Positions 33,391-42,312 of a stretch of 64,000 nucleotides of DNA are shown here, one piece after another; position 1 is the first letter of the stretch, and each line of letters starts with the position of its first letter. The notes under the pieces are model-generated. The model did no database searches and was not told the origin of the DNA. It worked only from the letters and a program-made list of their open reading frames with translations. The translations under genes were made by a program, and so were the position numbers. Source of the stretch: JACNKJ01 sp964344565. GTDB lineage: Bacteria; Krumholzibacteriota; Krumholzibacteriia; JACNKJ01. Where the stretch lies: assembly GCA_964344565.1 (NCBI GenBank), contig CAYFNT010000021.1, positions 1 through 64,000 of the forward strand, read 5' to 3'.

Positions 33391-34230
33391 ATGAGCAAGG
33401 ATCTGAAGAGGACCGTCGAGGCCCTCCTCTTCGCTTCTCCCGAGCCGTTGCCGCTCGGTCGCATCCAGTCGGTGATTTCGGGTACGGACAAGCGCGGGCT
33501 GCGCGCGGTGCTCACCGAACTGCAGGGCGACTACGAGGAGGCCGGACACGCCTTCCAGCTTCGCGAGGTGGGCGGTGGCTGGCGCATCCTGACGCGGGCC
33601 GAGCATTCCCGTCGCATCGAGGATCTGCTCAAGAGCCAGCGCCGCGTGCGTCTGTCCCGCGCGGCTCTGGAGTCTTTGGCCGTGGTGGCCTATCGCCAGC
33701 CCTGCACCCGCTTCGACGTGGAGCAGGTGCGCGGCGTGGGATCCGGATCCGCCCTGTCGACCCTGCTGGAAAAAGGTCTCGTGCGCATCATGGGACGCGC
33801 CGAGTCCGTGGGCAAACCCCTGCTCTACGGAACCAGCGAGGAGTTCCTCTCTCACATCGGCCTCAACCGTCTCGAGGACCTGCCCGACATGCAGGAGATC
33901 GAGACCCTCCTCAGCTCCGAGGAGGAGGAGCTGGATACGCAGCCCATGGTGCCCGAGGAGAGACGTCGCCGGCTCATGGAGGGCGTCGATCGCATCGGCG
34001 AGATGATCGGCGTGGATCAGGAAGCTGAAGCCGAACCGGAAACGGAAGCGCCCGAGGACGAGAAGCTTGCCGAGGCTCTTCAGCAGGGTCGAGAGGAAGA
34101 GCGCGCAGCCCTTCAGGGCGAGGAGGACATCCTCGAAGGCCTCGATCCCGAGGAGTTCGACCTCGAGGAAGCCCTGGTTCCCGTGCGGACGGTCGCCGAG
34201 GAGAGCGCCGAGATCACCGAGGAGCCTTGA
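33391..34230 (+). CDS. scpB: Segregation and condensation protein B with acidic C-terminal extension
   Basis: A winged-helix dimer that stabilises ScpA on SMC. The first ~175 residues are standard ('LKRTVEALLFASPEPLP', 'LSRAALESLAVVAYRQP', 'LYGTSEEFLSHIGL'). About 100 further residues are strongly acidic (Glu/Asp-rich, e.g. 'EEEELDTQPMVPEERR' and 'EGLDPEEFDLEEAL') and make the 279-residue protein clearly longer than the usual ~190. The stop overlaps the TTG start of the pseudouridine synthase. Confidence 0.93.
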   Translation: MSKDLKRTVEALLFASPEPLPLGRIQSVISGTDKRGLRAVLTELQGDYEEAGHAFQLREVGGGWRILTRAEHSRRIEDLLKSQRRVRLSRAALESLAVVAYRQPCTRFDVEQVRGVGSGSALSTLLEKGLVRIMGRAESVGKPLLYGTSEEFLSHIGLNRLEDLPDMQEIETLLSSEEEELDTQPMVPEERRRRLMEGVDRIGEMIGVDQEAEAEPETEAPEDEKLAEALQQGREEERAALQGEEDILEGLDPEEFDLEEALVPVRTVAEESAEITEEP

Positions 34231-34949
34231 GCAAGATACGACTCAACCGATTTCTGGCCCTCTCGGGGGCCGGCAGCCGACGCGCCTGCGACGAGATCAT
34301 CCGTTCCGGGCGCGTTTCCGTCGATGGGCGGCTCTGCGATCAACCCGGAACATCCGTGGATCCCCGAAAGCAGAGCGTGACCCTGGACGGCAAGAAACTC
34401 CGTCCCGAAGAGACCCGCGTCTACGCCCTCAACAAACCCATGGGGGTGCTCAGCACGGTGAAGGATCCCCACGGGGGGCAGACGGTGCTGGATCTGGCGA
34501 GGGCCCAGGGCATCAAGGCCAGGATCTATCCCGTGGGGCGATTGGACAAGAAGAGCCGCGGCCTGTTGCTTCTCAGCAACGACGGCGATCTCTCCCTTCG
34601 CCTCCTGCATCCACGCTACGAGGTGGAGAAGGTCTACCGGGTACGGGTGAACCTGCCCATCACCAAGTCGCAGATGTGGAAGTTCTCCGGCGGTCTCCTG
34701 CTCGGCGACGGCAAGACGCGGCCCTGCTCCATCCGCCCTCTGCGCGCCCGGGCCACCTACGAGGTCAGGCTACGCGAAGGACGCAAGCGCCAGATCCGCC
34801 GCATGTTCGAAGCCCTGAACCGGCGAGTCATCGACCTGGAGCGCGTGGCCATCGGCCCCCTGAAGCTGGCGGGCCTTCCCGAGGGGAAGCTCAGACCCTT
34901 GACCAAGGCGGAACTCCGCGTCTTGAAAGAGGCCGTGGGTCTGAGCTAG
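34227..34949 (+). CDS. rRNA pseudouridine synthase, RsuA/RluB family
   Basis: A 240-residue enzyme converting a specific rRNA uridine to pseudouridine. It has an S4 RNA-binding domain at the N-terminus ('IRLNRFLALSGAGSRRACDEIIRSG', in parts) and a catalytic domain with Asp107 in 'VGRLDKKSRGLLLLSNDG'. RluB (23S U2605) is the likeliest because scpA-scpB-rluB is a widespread gene order, but RsuA/RluF cannot be excluded from sequence. It starts at TTG in a TTGA overlap with the scpB stop. Confidence 0.88.
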   Translation: MSKIRLNRFLALSGAGSRRACDEIIRSGRVSVDGRLCDQPGTSVDPRKQSVTLDGKKLRPEETRVYALNKPMGVLSTVKDPHGGQTVLDLARAQGIKARIYPVGRLDKKSRGLLLLSNDGDLSLRLLHPRYEVEKVYRVRVNLPITKSQMWKFSGGLLLGDGKTRPCSIRPLRARATYEVRLREGRKRQIRRMFEALNRRVIDLERVAIGPLKLAGLPEGKLRPLTKAELRVLKEAVGLS

Positions 34950-34952
34950 TTT
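34923..34952 (+). promoter_or_regulatory. Candidate internal promoter before hisC
   Basis: TTGAAA (34923-34928), 18-base spacer, TAGTTT (34947-34952), within the end of the pseudouridine synthase gene and about 30 bases before the hisC ATG. Confidence 0.3.
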
Positions 34953-34980
34953 GAATGTCCCCAGGCGGAAAGGACGGGCG

Positions 34981-36096
34981 ATGGATTTCGAAAGACTGGC
35001 TCGCGAAGACGTGCTCGATGTGCGGCGCTACGTTCCGGGAAAACCGGTGGAGGAGTTGCAGCGGGAAAAGGGCCTGCGCGAGATCATCAAGCTGGCCTCC
35101 AACGAGAATCCCCACGGACCCGGGCCGAGGGTTCTGGAAGTTCTGGACAAGGGCATTCGCGAGCTCAATCGCTATCCCGACGACAGCGCCTACTATCTGC
35201 ACAAGGCCCTGGCCAAACATTTGGAAGTCAGCGAGAAGCGCATCTTCATCGCCAACGGTTCGGTGGAAGTGCTCTACCTTCTGGCCGAGCTTTTCGTGAA
35301 GGAAGACGAGGAACTGGTCTACGCCTCGCCTTCCTTCGTGGTTTACAAGATCGTCAGTCAGCTTTCCCTGGGACGCGGCATCGAGGTCTCCCTGGACGGC
35401 GACTTCCGCCACGACCTCGACGCCATGGCGGCCGCCCTCAGCCCGAAGACCAAACTTGTCTTCGTCTGCAATCCGAACAATCCCACGGGAACCCACAACA
35501 GCGAGCAGGAACTGCGTGCCTTCATGGACAAGGTGCCCGAGGACTGCCTGGTGGTGGTGGACGAGGCCTACTACGAATACGTGGAGGCGCCCGACTATCC
35601 CCAGACCATCGAGTGGCTGGAGCGTTATCCGAACCTGATCCTGCTGCGCACCTTCTCGAAGATCTACTCCCTCGCGGGTCTGCGCATCGGCTATTCGGTC
35701 AGCCATCCCAATCTCGTGGATCTGCTCGAGCGGGGGCGTCCGCCCTTCAACGTGAACTCCCTGTCCCAGTCGGCGGCCCTCGCCGCCCTGCGCGATCCGG
35801 AACGTCTTCGCTGGATCCAGGAGGAAAACAGCCTCGGACGCCGCTACATCTGCAAGAAGCTCGAGGCCATGGGCTGCCGGGTGCTGCCCAGCCAGACCAA
35901 CTTCGTCATGGCCTTCCTGCCCATGGACTCGCAGACGGTCTACGACGAACTCCTCGAGCGCGGCGTCATCGTGCGTCCCATGGGCAGCTTCGGCGCCGAA
36001 CTCAATGCCGTGCGCATCAGCGTGGGCCTCGAGGAAGAGAACCATCGCATGATCCACGCCCTCGCCGAACTCCTTCAGGAAAAAGCCCGGAGCTGA
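34981..36096 (+). CDS. hisC: Histidinol-phosphate aminotransferase
   Basis: A PLP aminotransferase for imidazole acetol phosphate (fold type I). From ATG 34981 (AGGACGGG upstream) it is 371 residues: 'IIKLASNENPHGPGP', 'FVCNPNNPTGT', 'VVDEAYYEY', PLP Lys227 in 'RTFSKIYSLAGLRIGY', and the C-terminal 'VRISVGLEEEN'. An in-frame TTG at 34951 lies on the promoter. HisC-type enzymes often also transaminate phenylalanine/tyrosine precursors, and aroA is the next gene, so an aromatic role is equally possible. Confidence 0.88.
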   Translation: MDFERLAREDVLDVRRYVPGKPVEELQREKGLREIIKLASNENPHGPGPRVLEVLDKGIRELNRYPDDSAYYLHKALAKHLEVSEKRIFIANGSVEVLYLLAELFVKEDEELVYASPSFVVYKIVSQLSLGRGIEVSLDGDFRHDLDAMAAALSPKTKLVFVCNPNNPTGTHNSEQELRAFMDKVPEDCLVVVDEAYYEYVEAPDYPQTIEWLERYPNLILLRTFSKIYSLAGLRIGYSVSHPNLVDLLERGRPPFNVNSLSQSAALAALRDPERLRWIQEENSLGRRYICKKLEAMGCRVLPSQTNFVMAFLPMDSQTVYDELLERGVIVRPMGSFGAELNAVRISVGLEEENHRMIHALAELLQEKARS

Positions 36097-36100
36097 TCGC

Positions 36101-37414
36101 TTGGAATATCGAATCAAACAGGCCGGCAAGTTCCGGGGACGCTGGGAGGCCACGGGTGACAAATCGCTCACCCACCGGGCCTTTCTCTTCGGCGCACTCG
36201 CCGAAGGGGAAGCGGTGATCCGCAATGCATCCCCCGGAGACGACTGCGCGCGCACCCGCCTCATCGTCGAGAAACTCGGCGCCGAGGTCATGCCGGATGG
36301 CCGGGGACAGTGGCGCATCAAGGGCTGCGCGGGAAGCTTCGCGCCCGTGGAAGAGACCCTGGACTGCGGCAACTCCGGCACCACCATGAGGCTCGTGGCG
36401 GGCCTGCTCGCCAGCCAGCCTCACCGCTACCGCTTGGACGGCGACGAGTCCCTGCGCGGACGTCCCATGGAGCGCATCAAGCTTCCCCTGGAAGCCCTCG
36501 GCGCGAAGGTGGAACTGTCCGAGGGCGGCAGGCCGCCCTTCGACCTCCAGGGTGGCGCGCTGCAGGGATGCCGATACGAGAGCCCCGTGGCCAGCGCCCA
36601 GGTGAAGAGCGCCTTCCTGCTCGGAGCGCTGAGGGCCCGAGGCGAATCCGCGTTTCGCGAACCGGGGCTCAGCCGCGATCACAGCGAACGCATCCTCGGT
36701 TCCATGGGCGTCGAGCTGAGCCAGGATCTCGACGGCTGGCTGCATCTCTCGGGGGGACAGATCCCTCGCGCCCAGAGCTTCACGGTGCCGGGGGACATCT
36801 CCTCGGCCGCCTTCCTCCTCGCCGCGGGGCTTCTCGTGGAAGGCGCCAACGTCGTGGTGAAGAACGTGGGGGTGAATCCCACGCGCACGGGCCTGCTCAA
36901 GGTGGTGGAGCGCATGGGCGGAAAGATCGGCGTCTATCATCCGCGGGAAGAGCTGGGCGAGCCCGTGGGGGACCTCATCGCCCAGGACTCATCCCTCAAC
37001 GGCGTGGAGCTGCTGCCCGAGGAAGTGCCCTCCCTCATCGACGAGATTCCGGTGCTGGCGGCACTGGCCTGCCAGGCCGAAAGCGCCAGCGAGTTCCACG
37101 GGCTCGCGGAGCTGCGCCACAAGGAGAGCGATCGTCTCGCCGGATGCCTGCGCATGCTCGAGGCCTTCGGCGCCGAGGCCTCGGTGCTCGGCGACACCCT
37201 TCGGGTGGAGGGCCGTTCCAATCTGCGCGGCTGCGAGTTCGATCCTCAGGGCGACCATCGCATGGCCATGGCCGCCACCGTGCTGGCACTGGTTGCGCGA
37301 GGGGAGAACCGGATTCTCGGCACCGACTGCGTGGCCACCAGCTTCCCCGAGTTCCCGTCCCTCGTGAAGCGACTGAGCGTGGGAGCTCTGGAGACCGCGG
37401 AGGTGGACGAGTGA
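36101..37414 (+). CDS. aroA: 3-phosphoshikimate 1-carboxyvinyltransferase (EPSP synthase)
   Basis: The shikimate-pathway enzyme that joins PEP to shikimate-3-phosphate. The 437 residues start at TTG with GGAG eight bases upstream. Conserved elements: 'ATGDKSLTHRAFLFGAL', 'LDCGNSGTTMRLVAGLLA', 'GRPMERIKLPLEALGA', 'SAQVKSAFLLGAL', 'LIDEIPVLAALA', 'LRHKESDRLAG' and 'DHRMAMAATVLAL'. It is in an operon with hisC (4-base gap) and overlaps the Cmk-PlsC fusion by GTGA; aroA-cmk-rpsA is a common gene order. Confidence 0.96.
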   Translation: MEYRIKQAGKFRGRWEATGDKSLTHRAFLFGALAEGEAVIRNASPGDDCARTRLIVEKLGAEVMPDGRGQWRIKGCAGSFAPVEETLDCGNSGTTMRLVAGLLASQPHRYRLDGDESLRGRPMERIKLPLEALGAKVELSEGGRPPFDLQGGALQGCRYESPVASAQVKSAFLLGALRARGESAFREPGLSRDHSERILGSMGVELSQDLDGWLHLSGGQIPRAQSFTVPGDISSAAFLLAAGLLVEGANVVVKNVGVNPTRTGLLKVVERMGGKIGVYHPREELGEPVGDLIAQDSSLNGVELLPEEVPSLIDEIPVLAALACQAESASEFHGLAELRHKESDRLAGCLRMLEAFGAEASVLGDTLRVEGRSNLRGCEFDPQGDHRMAMAATVLALVARGENRILGTDCVATSFPEFPSLVKRLSVGALETAEVDE

Positions 37415-38769
37415 TCATCGCCATCGACGGTCCCGCCGCCAGCGGCAAGAGCACCACGGCCAAGGGCGTGGCCCAGGCCCTGGGCTTCGACTACCTCGAC
37501 ACCGGCGCCCTCTATCGCGCCATCACCCTGGCCGCCGTGGAAGCCGGCATTCCGCCCGAAGAGGGAGCGGCCATGAGCGAATTCCTGGAGGCGCTCCAAC
37601 TCCGCTACAAGTTCTACAAGGGCAAGGTGAGGGTGCTCATCGAAGAGCGGGATATCAGCGAGGAGATCCGTTCCCCGGAGATCGCCTCCAAGGTCAGCGC
37701 CTACAGCGCGGTGGCCTCCGTGCGCGCGGGCATGGTGGAGCTCCAGCGGAAATTCGCCCGGGGCAAGAACCTGGTGGCCGAGGGCCGGGACATGGGCAGC
37801 GTGGTCTTCCCCGAGGCCGAGCTGAAGATATTCCTCAAGAGCGATCCCCGCATTCGCGCAGAGCGCCGCGCGGCCGAATTCCGGGCCCAGGGGAAGGACG
37901 GAGAGGCCGATCAGGTGCTCAAGGATCTCGAACGGAGGGACAATCTGGATTCCGGACGGGACATCTCGCCCCTGATCCAGACGGAGGATGCGGTGGTCCT
38001 GGACAACACCCACCTGTCCATCCCCGAGCAGATCGAGGCCGTGGTGAAGTTGGCCGGCGAGCGCATGCCGCCTCCCAAGATTCAGCCCGATGACCTGCTC
38101 TTCAAACCGGAGATGCAGCCGGAGGAGTACCGGGTCACATTCAAGGTACGGCCCATCTATCGTTTCGTCTGGCGCCTGGTCTGGCTGCTAGGAAAGCTCC
38201 TGTTCGGACTGAAGATCCATCATGGCGACCGAAGCCCCAAGGAGGGCGGCCTCCTGGTGGCCTGCAATCACATCGCCTGGCTGGATCCGCCCATGGCCGG
38301 GCTCTCCGTGAAGCGTGAACTCACCTTCGTGGCCAAGCGGGAGCTGTTCAAGAACAAGCTCTTCGGCGGATTCATCAGCTACTTCAACGCCGTGCCCATC
38401 AAGCGTGGGAGCTTCGACCGGACCTGCTTCGACACGCTCGGCGACAGGCTCCGCCACGGGGGCACCGTATTCTTCTTTCCCGAGGGCACCCGCAAACCCC
38501 TGGGACGCCTGGGACGGGCGAAATGGGGGCTGGGGCTCATGGCCGCGGAATCCCGCTGTCCCGTGCAGCCGGTCTTCATCAAGGGCAGCAAGCACTGGAA
38601 GCAGACCCTGATCCGGCGCAAGCGGATTCACCTGTATCTTGGCCGCCCCCTTCACGTTCAGCCCCTCATGGACCGAGGACTCGAGGGCCGGGAGCTCTAC
38701 GAGGTTTTCGGCGAGGGGGTCATGGCCGAGATCGCCCGCCTACAGGAAGAAGCCGGCGGTCCTTTTTGA
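37411..38769 (+). CDS. Fused cytidylate kinase / 1-acylglycerol-3-phosphate acyltransferase
   Basis: A 452-residue two-domain protein. Residues 1-~220 are a complete CMP kinase (P-loop GPAASGKST 7-15, 'YLDTGALYRA', 'EGRDMGSVVFP', 'ERRAAEF'). Residues ~245-450 are a PlsC-type acyltransferase with the catalytic NHxxxxD (His287, Asp292 in 'NHIAWLDPP') and FPEGTR (356-361). A hydrophobic stretch before the second domain ('YRFVWRLVWLLGKLLFGL') should anchor it to the membrane. No stop or frameshift separates the domains. In other bacteria cmk and plsC are often adjacent just before rpsA, so the fusion joins a known neighbour pair. It starts at GTG overlapping aroA. Confidence 0.93.
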   Translation: MIIAIDGPAASGKSTTAKGVAQALGFDYLDTGALYRAITLAAVEAGIPPEEGAAMSEFLEALQLRYKFYKGKVRVLIEERDISEEIRSPEIASKVSAYSAVASVRAGMVELQRKFARGKNLVAEGRDMGSVVFPEAELKIFLKSDPRIRAERRAAEFRAQGKDGEADQVLKDLERRDNLDSGRDISPLIQTEDAVVLDNTHLSIPEQIEAVVKLAGERMPPPKIQPDDLLFKPEMQPEEYRVTFKVRPIYRFVWRLVWLLGKLLFGLKIHHGDRSPKEGGLLVACNHIAWLDPPMAGLSVKRELTFVAKRELFKNKLFGGFISYFNAVPIKRGSFDRTCFDTLGDRLRHGGTVFFFPEGTRKPLGRLGRAKWGLGLMAAESRCPVQPVFIKGSKHWKQTLIRRKRIHLYLGRPLHVQPLMDRGLEGRELYEVFGEGVMAEIARLQEEAGGPF

Positions 38770-38789
38770 CCCGAATCCACCGTAACCCC

Positions 38790-38818
38790 TTGCGATTCCG
38801 AATGGTTTGAAGTAATGT
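38790..38818 (+). promoter_or_regulatory. Candidate promoter of rpsA
   Basis: TTGCGA (38790-38795), 17-base spacer, TAATGT (38813-38818). The resulting leader of about 57 bases contains a CCGGC/GCCGG hairpin (about 38831-38845) and ends with AGGAGG (38866-38871) before the ATG. Confidence 0.35.
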
Positions 38819-38882
38819 CATGCAGTTTTCCGGCCACGTGCCGGTATGGATAACTATGCCCAATCAGGAGGACAATCCACTC

Positions 38883-40925
38883 ATGGATTTCGAAACGACA
38901 CCCCCCGCGGAGACAGGGGAGAACCAGGTCTCCGAAGAAATTCGCCAGGAAGGGGGTGAACCCGAAGCCGCGCCTACTCAGACCGCCACGGCAGGCGATG
39001 CAAGCACGAGTAAGGCGATGAAGCTCAACGAGCGACTCGGTCTCGAAGTCGAGACCATGGATTCCGAGGAGGACGAGGAAGCCAAGGACGAGAATTTCGA
39101 GAAGATGATGCTCGACTACGAAGCCACCCTCAAGGTCATCAAGGAGGGCGAGATCGTCAAAGGAACCGTCATCCAGGTTCGCGACAGCGATGTCCAGGTG
39201 AACGTGGGCTTCAAGAGCGAAGGATTTTTGTCCCTCTCCCAGTTCGGCGGTGCCGACAAGGTCAAGGAGGGAGACGAAGTGGATGTCTTCCTCGAGAGTC
39301 TCGAGGATGAGAACGGCCTCGTGGTGCTTTCGAAAGAGAAAGCCGACTTCCTCAAGGTCTGGGATCAGATCAAGGAAACCTACGACGCAGGCGGAGTCAT
39401 CGAAGGAACCATCGACCGTCGCATCAAGGGCGGCCTCGTGGTCAAGCTGGTCGGAGTGGACGCCTTCCTGCCCGGAAGCCAGGTGGCCCTGCGTCAGGTG
39501 CCCGATCTGGAAGCCCTCATCGGCCAGAACTTCGAGTTCAAGATCATCAAGCTCAACAAGCGCCGCCGCAACATCGTCATCAGCCGTCGCGTGGTGCTCG
39601 AGGAGGAGCGGAACAAGCTCAAGGCCGCCCTCATCGAGGAGCTCGAGAAGGGCCAGGTGCGCAAGGGCACGGTCAAGAACATCACCGACTTCGGCGCCTT
39701 CGTGGACCTGGGCGGCATCGACGGACTGCTGCACCTCACCGATATGAGCTGGGGCCGCGTCAGCCACCCGAGCGAGCTGGTGAACATCGGCGAAGAGATC
39801 GACGTGAAGGTTCTCGACATCGATCTGGACCGCGAGCGCATCAGCCTTGGCCTCAAGCAGCTGACTCCCTATCCCTGGGAGAACGTGGAAGAGAAGTACA
39901 AGCCAGAGACCAAGGTCGAGGGCAAGGTCGTCTCCATCACCGACTACGGCGCCTTCGTGGAGCTGGAGAAGGGCGTGGAGGGACTCATCCACATCAGCGA
40001 GATGAGCTGGACGCGCCACGTGAAGCACCCAAGCAAGATCGTCACCATCGGCCAGGAAGTGGAGGCCGTGGTGCTCAGCGTCGACAAGGACAACGAGAAG
40101 ATCAGCCTGGGGCTCAAGCAGACCGAGCCGGATCCCTGGGACAGCCTCGACGAGAAGTATCCCATCGGTTCGATCGTGCACGGAAAGGTCCGCAACCTCA
40201 CCAACTTCGGCGCCTTCGTGGAGCTGGAGGAGGGTATCGACGGGCTGGTGCACATCAGCGACATGAGCTGGACCAAGCGCATCCGCCATCCCAAGGAAGT
40301 GCTGAACAAGGGCGACGAGACCGAGGTCGTGATCCTGGACATCAACAAGTCCATCCGCCGGATCAGCCTGGGCCTCAAGCAGCTCACGCCGGATCCCTGG
40401 TTCGACCTCACCGCCAAGTACACCGAGGGCACCTTCGTGGAGGCCAAGGTCTCCCGTCCTCTGGAGCGCGGCGTGGTGGTCGAGATGGAGGAGGGCGTCG
40501 AGGGCTTCATTCCGGTGAGCCACCTGGGCGACCGGAGCATCAAGAAGCCCGTGGAGCACTTCGCCGAGGGCGACTCGCTTCCGGTCAAGGTCATCAACGT
40601 GGATCATGACGGTCGCCGCATCGTGCTGTCGGTGACCGATCGCCTCCGCGAGGAGGGAACCGAAGCGCTGAGCGAGTACATGGACAAGTACGGCGAGCCT
40701 CGTTTCCCCGACGCCAAGGAAGAGCCCGAATTCGTGGACGAGGGCGAGGCTGCGGAAGCGCCGGCACCGGCCGAAACCTCCGAGGCGGCTCCCGAGCCCG
40801 CGGCGGAGGAAACGCCGGCTCCGGAAGCCGAGGAGGCTCCGGCCCCCGAGGCGGCGGAAGCTCCCGCCGAGCCCGCTCCCGAGGCGACTCAGGAGGAGGA
40901 AGAGGAAAAACCCGAACAGGCTTAA
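38883..40925 (+). CDS. rpsA: 30S ribosomal protein S1
   Basis: Recruits and unfolds mRNA on the 30S subunit. From ATG 38883 it is 680 residues with six S1 OB repeats (each like 'GTVKNITDFGAFVDL' or 'GKVVSITDYGAFVEL', from about residue 85 to 600), the classic S1 number. Before the first repeat is an acidic leader; after the last is a Pro/Ala/Glu-rich, probably disordered tail of about 70 residues. In-frame ATGs at 38820 and 38856 have no ribosome site; AGGAGG is 11 bases before 38883. Followed by an intrinsic terminator. Confidence 0.95.
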   Translation: MDFETTPPAETGENQVSEEIRQEGGEPEAAPTQTATAGDASTSKAMKLNERLGLEVETMDSEEDEEAKDENFEKMMLDYEATLKVIKEGEIVKGTVIQVRDSDVQVNVGFKSEGFLSLSQFGGADKVKEGDEVDVFLESLEDENGLVVLSKEKADFLKVWDQIKETYDAGGVIEGTIDRRIKGGLVVKLVGVDAFLPGSQVALRQVPDLEALIGQNFEFKIIKLNKRRRNIVISRRVVLEEERNKLKAALIEELEKGQVRKGTVKNITDFGAFVDLGGIDGLLHLTDMSWGRVSHPSELVNIGEEIDVKVLDIDLDRERISLGLKQLTPYPWENVEEKYKPETKVEGKVVSITDYGAFVELEKGVEGLIHISEMSWTRHVKHPSKIVTIGQEVEAVVLSVDKDNEKISLGLKQTEPDPWDSLDEKYPIGSIVHGKVRNLTNFGAFVELEEGIDGLVHISDMSWTKRIRHPKEVLNKGDETEVVILDINKSIRRISLGLKQLTPDPWFDLTAKYTEGTFVEAKVSRPLERGVVVEMEEGVEGFIPVSHLGDRSIKKPVEHFAEGDSLPVKVINVDHDGRRIVLSVTDRLREEGTEALSEYMDKYGEPRFPDAKEEPEFVDEGEAAEAPAPAETSEAAPEPAAEETPAPEAEEAPAPEAAEAPAEPAPEATQEEEEEKPEQA

Positions 40926-40944
40926 GGCCAGAGGGGATTTCTGG

Positions 40945-40975
40945 GAGGGGAGGCCGGTCTGACGGGCCTCCCCTC
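40945..40975 (+). terminator. Intrinsic terminator after rpsA
   Basis: An 11-base perfect stem GAGGGGAGGCC (40945-40955) / GGCCTCCCCTC (40965-40975), loop of nine bases, followed by ATTCTATC. It ends 8 bases before the mtaB ATG, so mtaB expression must come from read-through or an unseen promoter. Confidence 0.7.
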
Positions 40976-40983
40976 ATTCTATC

Positions 40984-42312
40984 ATGGAGAAGTCCATCGC
41001 ATTCGAGAAACCCGGAACCGTGGCCATCACCACGCAGGGCTGCAAGGTCAACCGCTACGACAGCCAGGTCATCCTGGAAGGTCTGCTCGAGCGGGGATGG
41101 CGCCAGCTCGCCTTCGGCGAGGCCGCCGACCTGGTGATCATCAATTCCTGCACGGTGACCTCGGGCAGCGACAGGGACCTGCGCAAACTGGTGCGCCAGG
41201 CCCGTCGCGGCAGCCCCCGGGCGCGCATCCTGGTGACCGGCTGCAAGGCCGAGGTGGACGCCGAAGCTACGTCGGAACTTGCGGAAGTGGATTTCGTCTG
41301 GGGCAATCCCCTCAAGGATCGCCTGCCGGAGCTGGTGTCCGGCGAGACGATGGAGGACCTGCCTCCGTCCTTCGACGATCGCGTCGAGGACCGGGGAATC
41401 ACCCGCCTGGACGGGCGCGCCCGGCCCATCCTCAAGATCCAGGACGGCTGCAATCTGCGCTGCAGTTTCTGCATCGTGCCCAGCGCCCGGGGAGACAGCC
41501 GAAGCCGCAGCGCGGCCGACACGCTGGCCCAGGCCAGGCGTCTCGAGTCCGAGGGACATCGGGAGATCGTGCTCTCGGGCATCCAGCTCGGATTCTACCG
41601 TGATCCCGATGGCGAGGCGCAGCGGCTCGAGGATCTGCTCATGCGGCTTCTCGATGAGACCCGGTCCGTTCGCTTCCGACTGGGATCCATGTTGCCGCGG
41701 CACATTCGGCCCCGTCTGGTCGAGCTCTTTGCCCAGGCGTCCCATCGCCTCTGTCCGCACTTCCACGTTTCCCTTCAGAGCGGCGACGACGGCGTGCTCA
41801 AGGCCATGAAGCGTCCCTATCGCACGGCCCACTTCCGAGAGGTCATGGGAATGCTCTGGGATCGCTTGGACGAACCCTGCCTGGGCACCGACGTCATCGC
41901 CGGGTTCTCGGGCGAGACGGAAGAGGCATTCGATAACACGATGGCCCTGGTCGAGGAATTGCCCCTGGCCTACGGTCACGTCTTTCCCTTCTCGCTTCGC
42001 CCTGGAACTCCGGCCGAAAGGCTGGGAGACGACGTTCGACCCGAGTTGAAGAAGCGCCGCGTGGCGAGCTTGCGGAGTCTCTTCGCCAGGAAGAGCGACG
42101 AATACCTGCGGGCCCAAGTCGGCAGGCGTCGAGAGATCCTTGTGGAGAAGGAAGTCGAGGGGGGCTGGCTTCGAGGCACCAGCGAGAACTATCAGCAGAT
42201 CCTGCTTCCGGCCGGCATGGCCTCGGTGGGGGATCTGCTCGCCATGGATATCAGCGGGCTGAAGGACGGCATCCTCTGCCACCATCCCGAAGCCGAAAGA
42301 GTGCGCGCATGA
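40984..42312 (+). CDS. mtaB: tRNA t6A37 methylthiotransferase MtaB
   Basis: A radical-SAM enzyme that adds a methylthio group to t6A37 of tRNA. The 442 residues have the N-terminal UPF0004 domain with cluster cysteines C20, C56, C87, the radical-SAM CxxxCxxC (C156, C160, C163 in 'DGCNLRCSFCIVPSARG') and a C-terminal TRAM-like region. 'ITTQGCKVNRYDSQ' (Lys-Val rather than MiaB's Gln-Met) separates MtaB from MiaB. No clear ribosome site precedes the ATG, and a terminator stem ends just upstream. ATGA overlap with miaB. Confidence 0.92.
   Translation: MEKSIAFEKPGTVAITTQGCKVNRYDSQVILEGLLERGWRQLAFGEAADLVIINSCTVTSGSDRDLRKLVRQARRGSPRARILVTGCKAEVDAEATSELAEVDFVWGNPLKDRLPELVSGETMEDLPPSFDDRVEDRGITRLDGRARPILKIQDGCNLRCSFCIVPSARGDSRSRSAADTLAQARRLESEGHREIVLSGIQLGFYRDPDGEAQRLEDLLMRLLDETRSVRFRLGSMLPRHIRPRLVELFAQASHRLCPHFHVSLQSGDDGVLKAMKRPYRTAHFREVMGMLWDRLDEPCLGTDVIAGFSGETEEAFDNTMALVEELPLAYGHVFPFSLRPGTPAERLGDDVRPELKKRRVASLRSLFARKSDEYLRAQVGRRREILVEKEVEGGWLRGTSENYQQILLPAGMASVGDLLAMDISGLKDGILCHHPEAERVRA

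Noticed and set aside
38820..38882. An upstream start for ribosomal protein S1 at ATG 38820 or 38856
   Set aside because: Neither has a ribosome site, and both fall at the predicted transcription start or leader hairpin. ATG 38883 follows AGGAGG.
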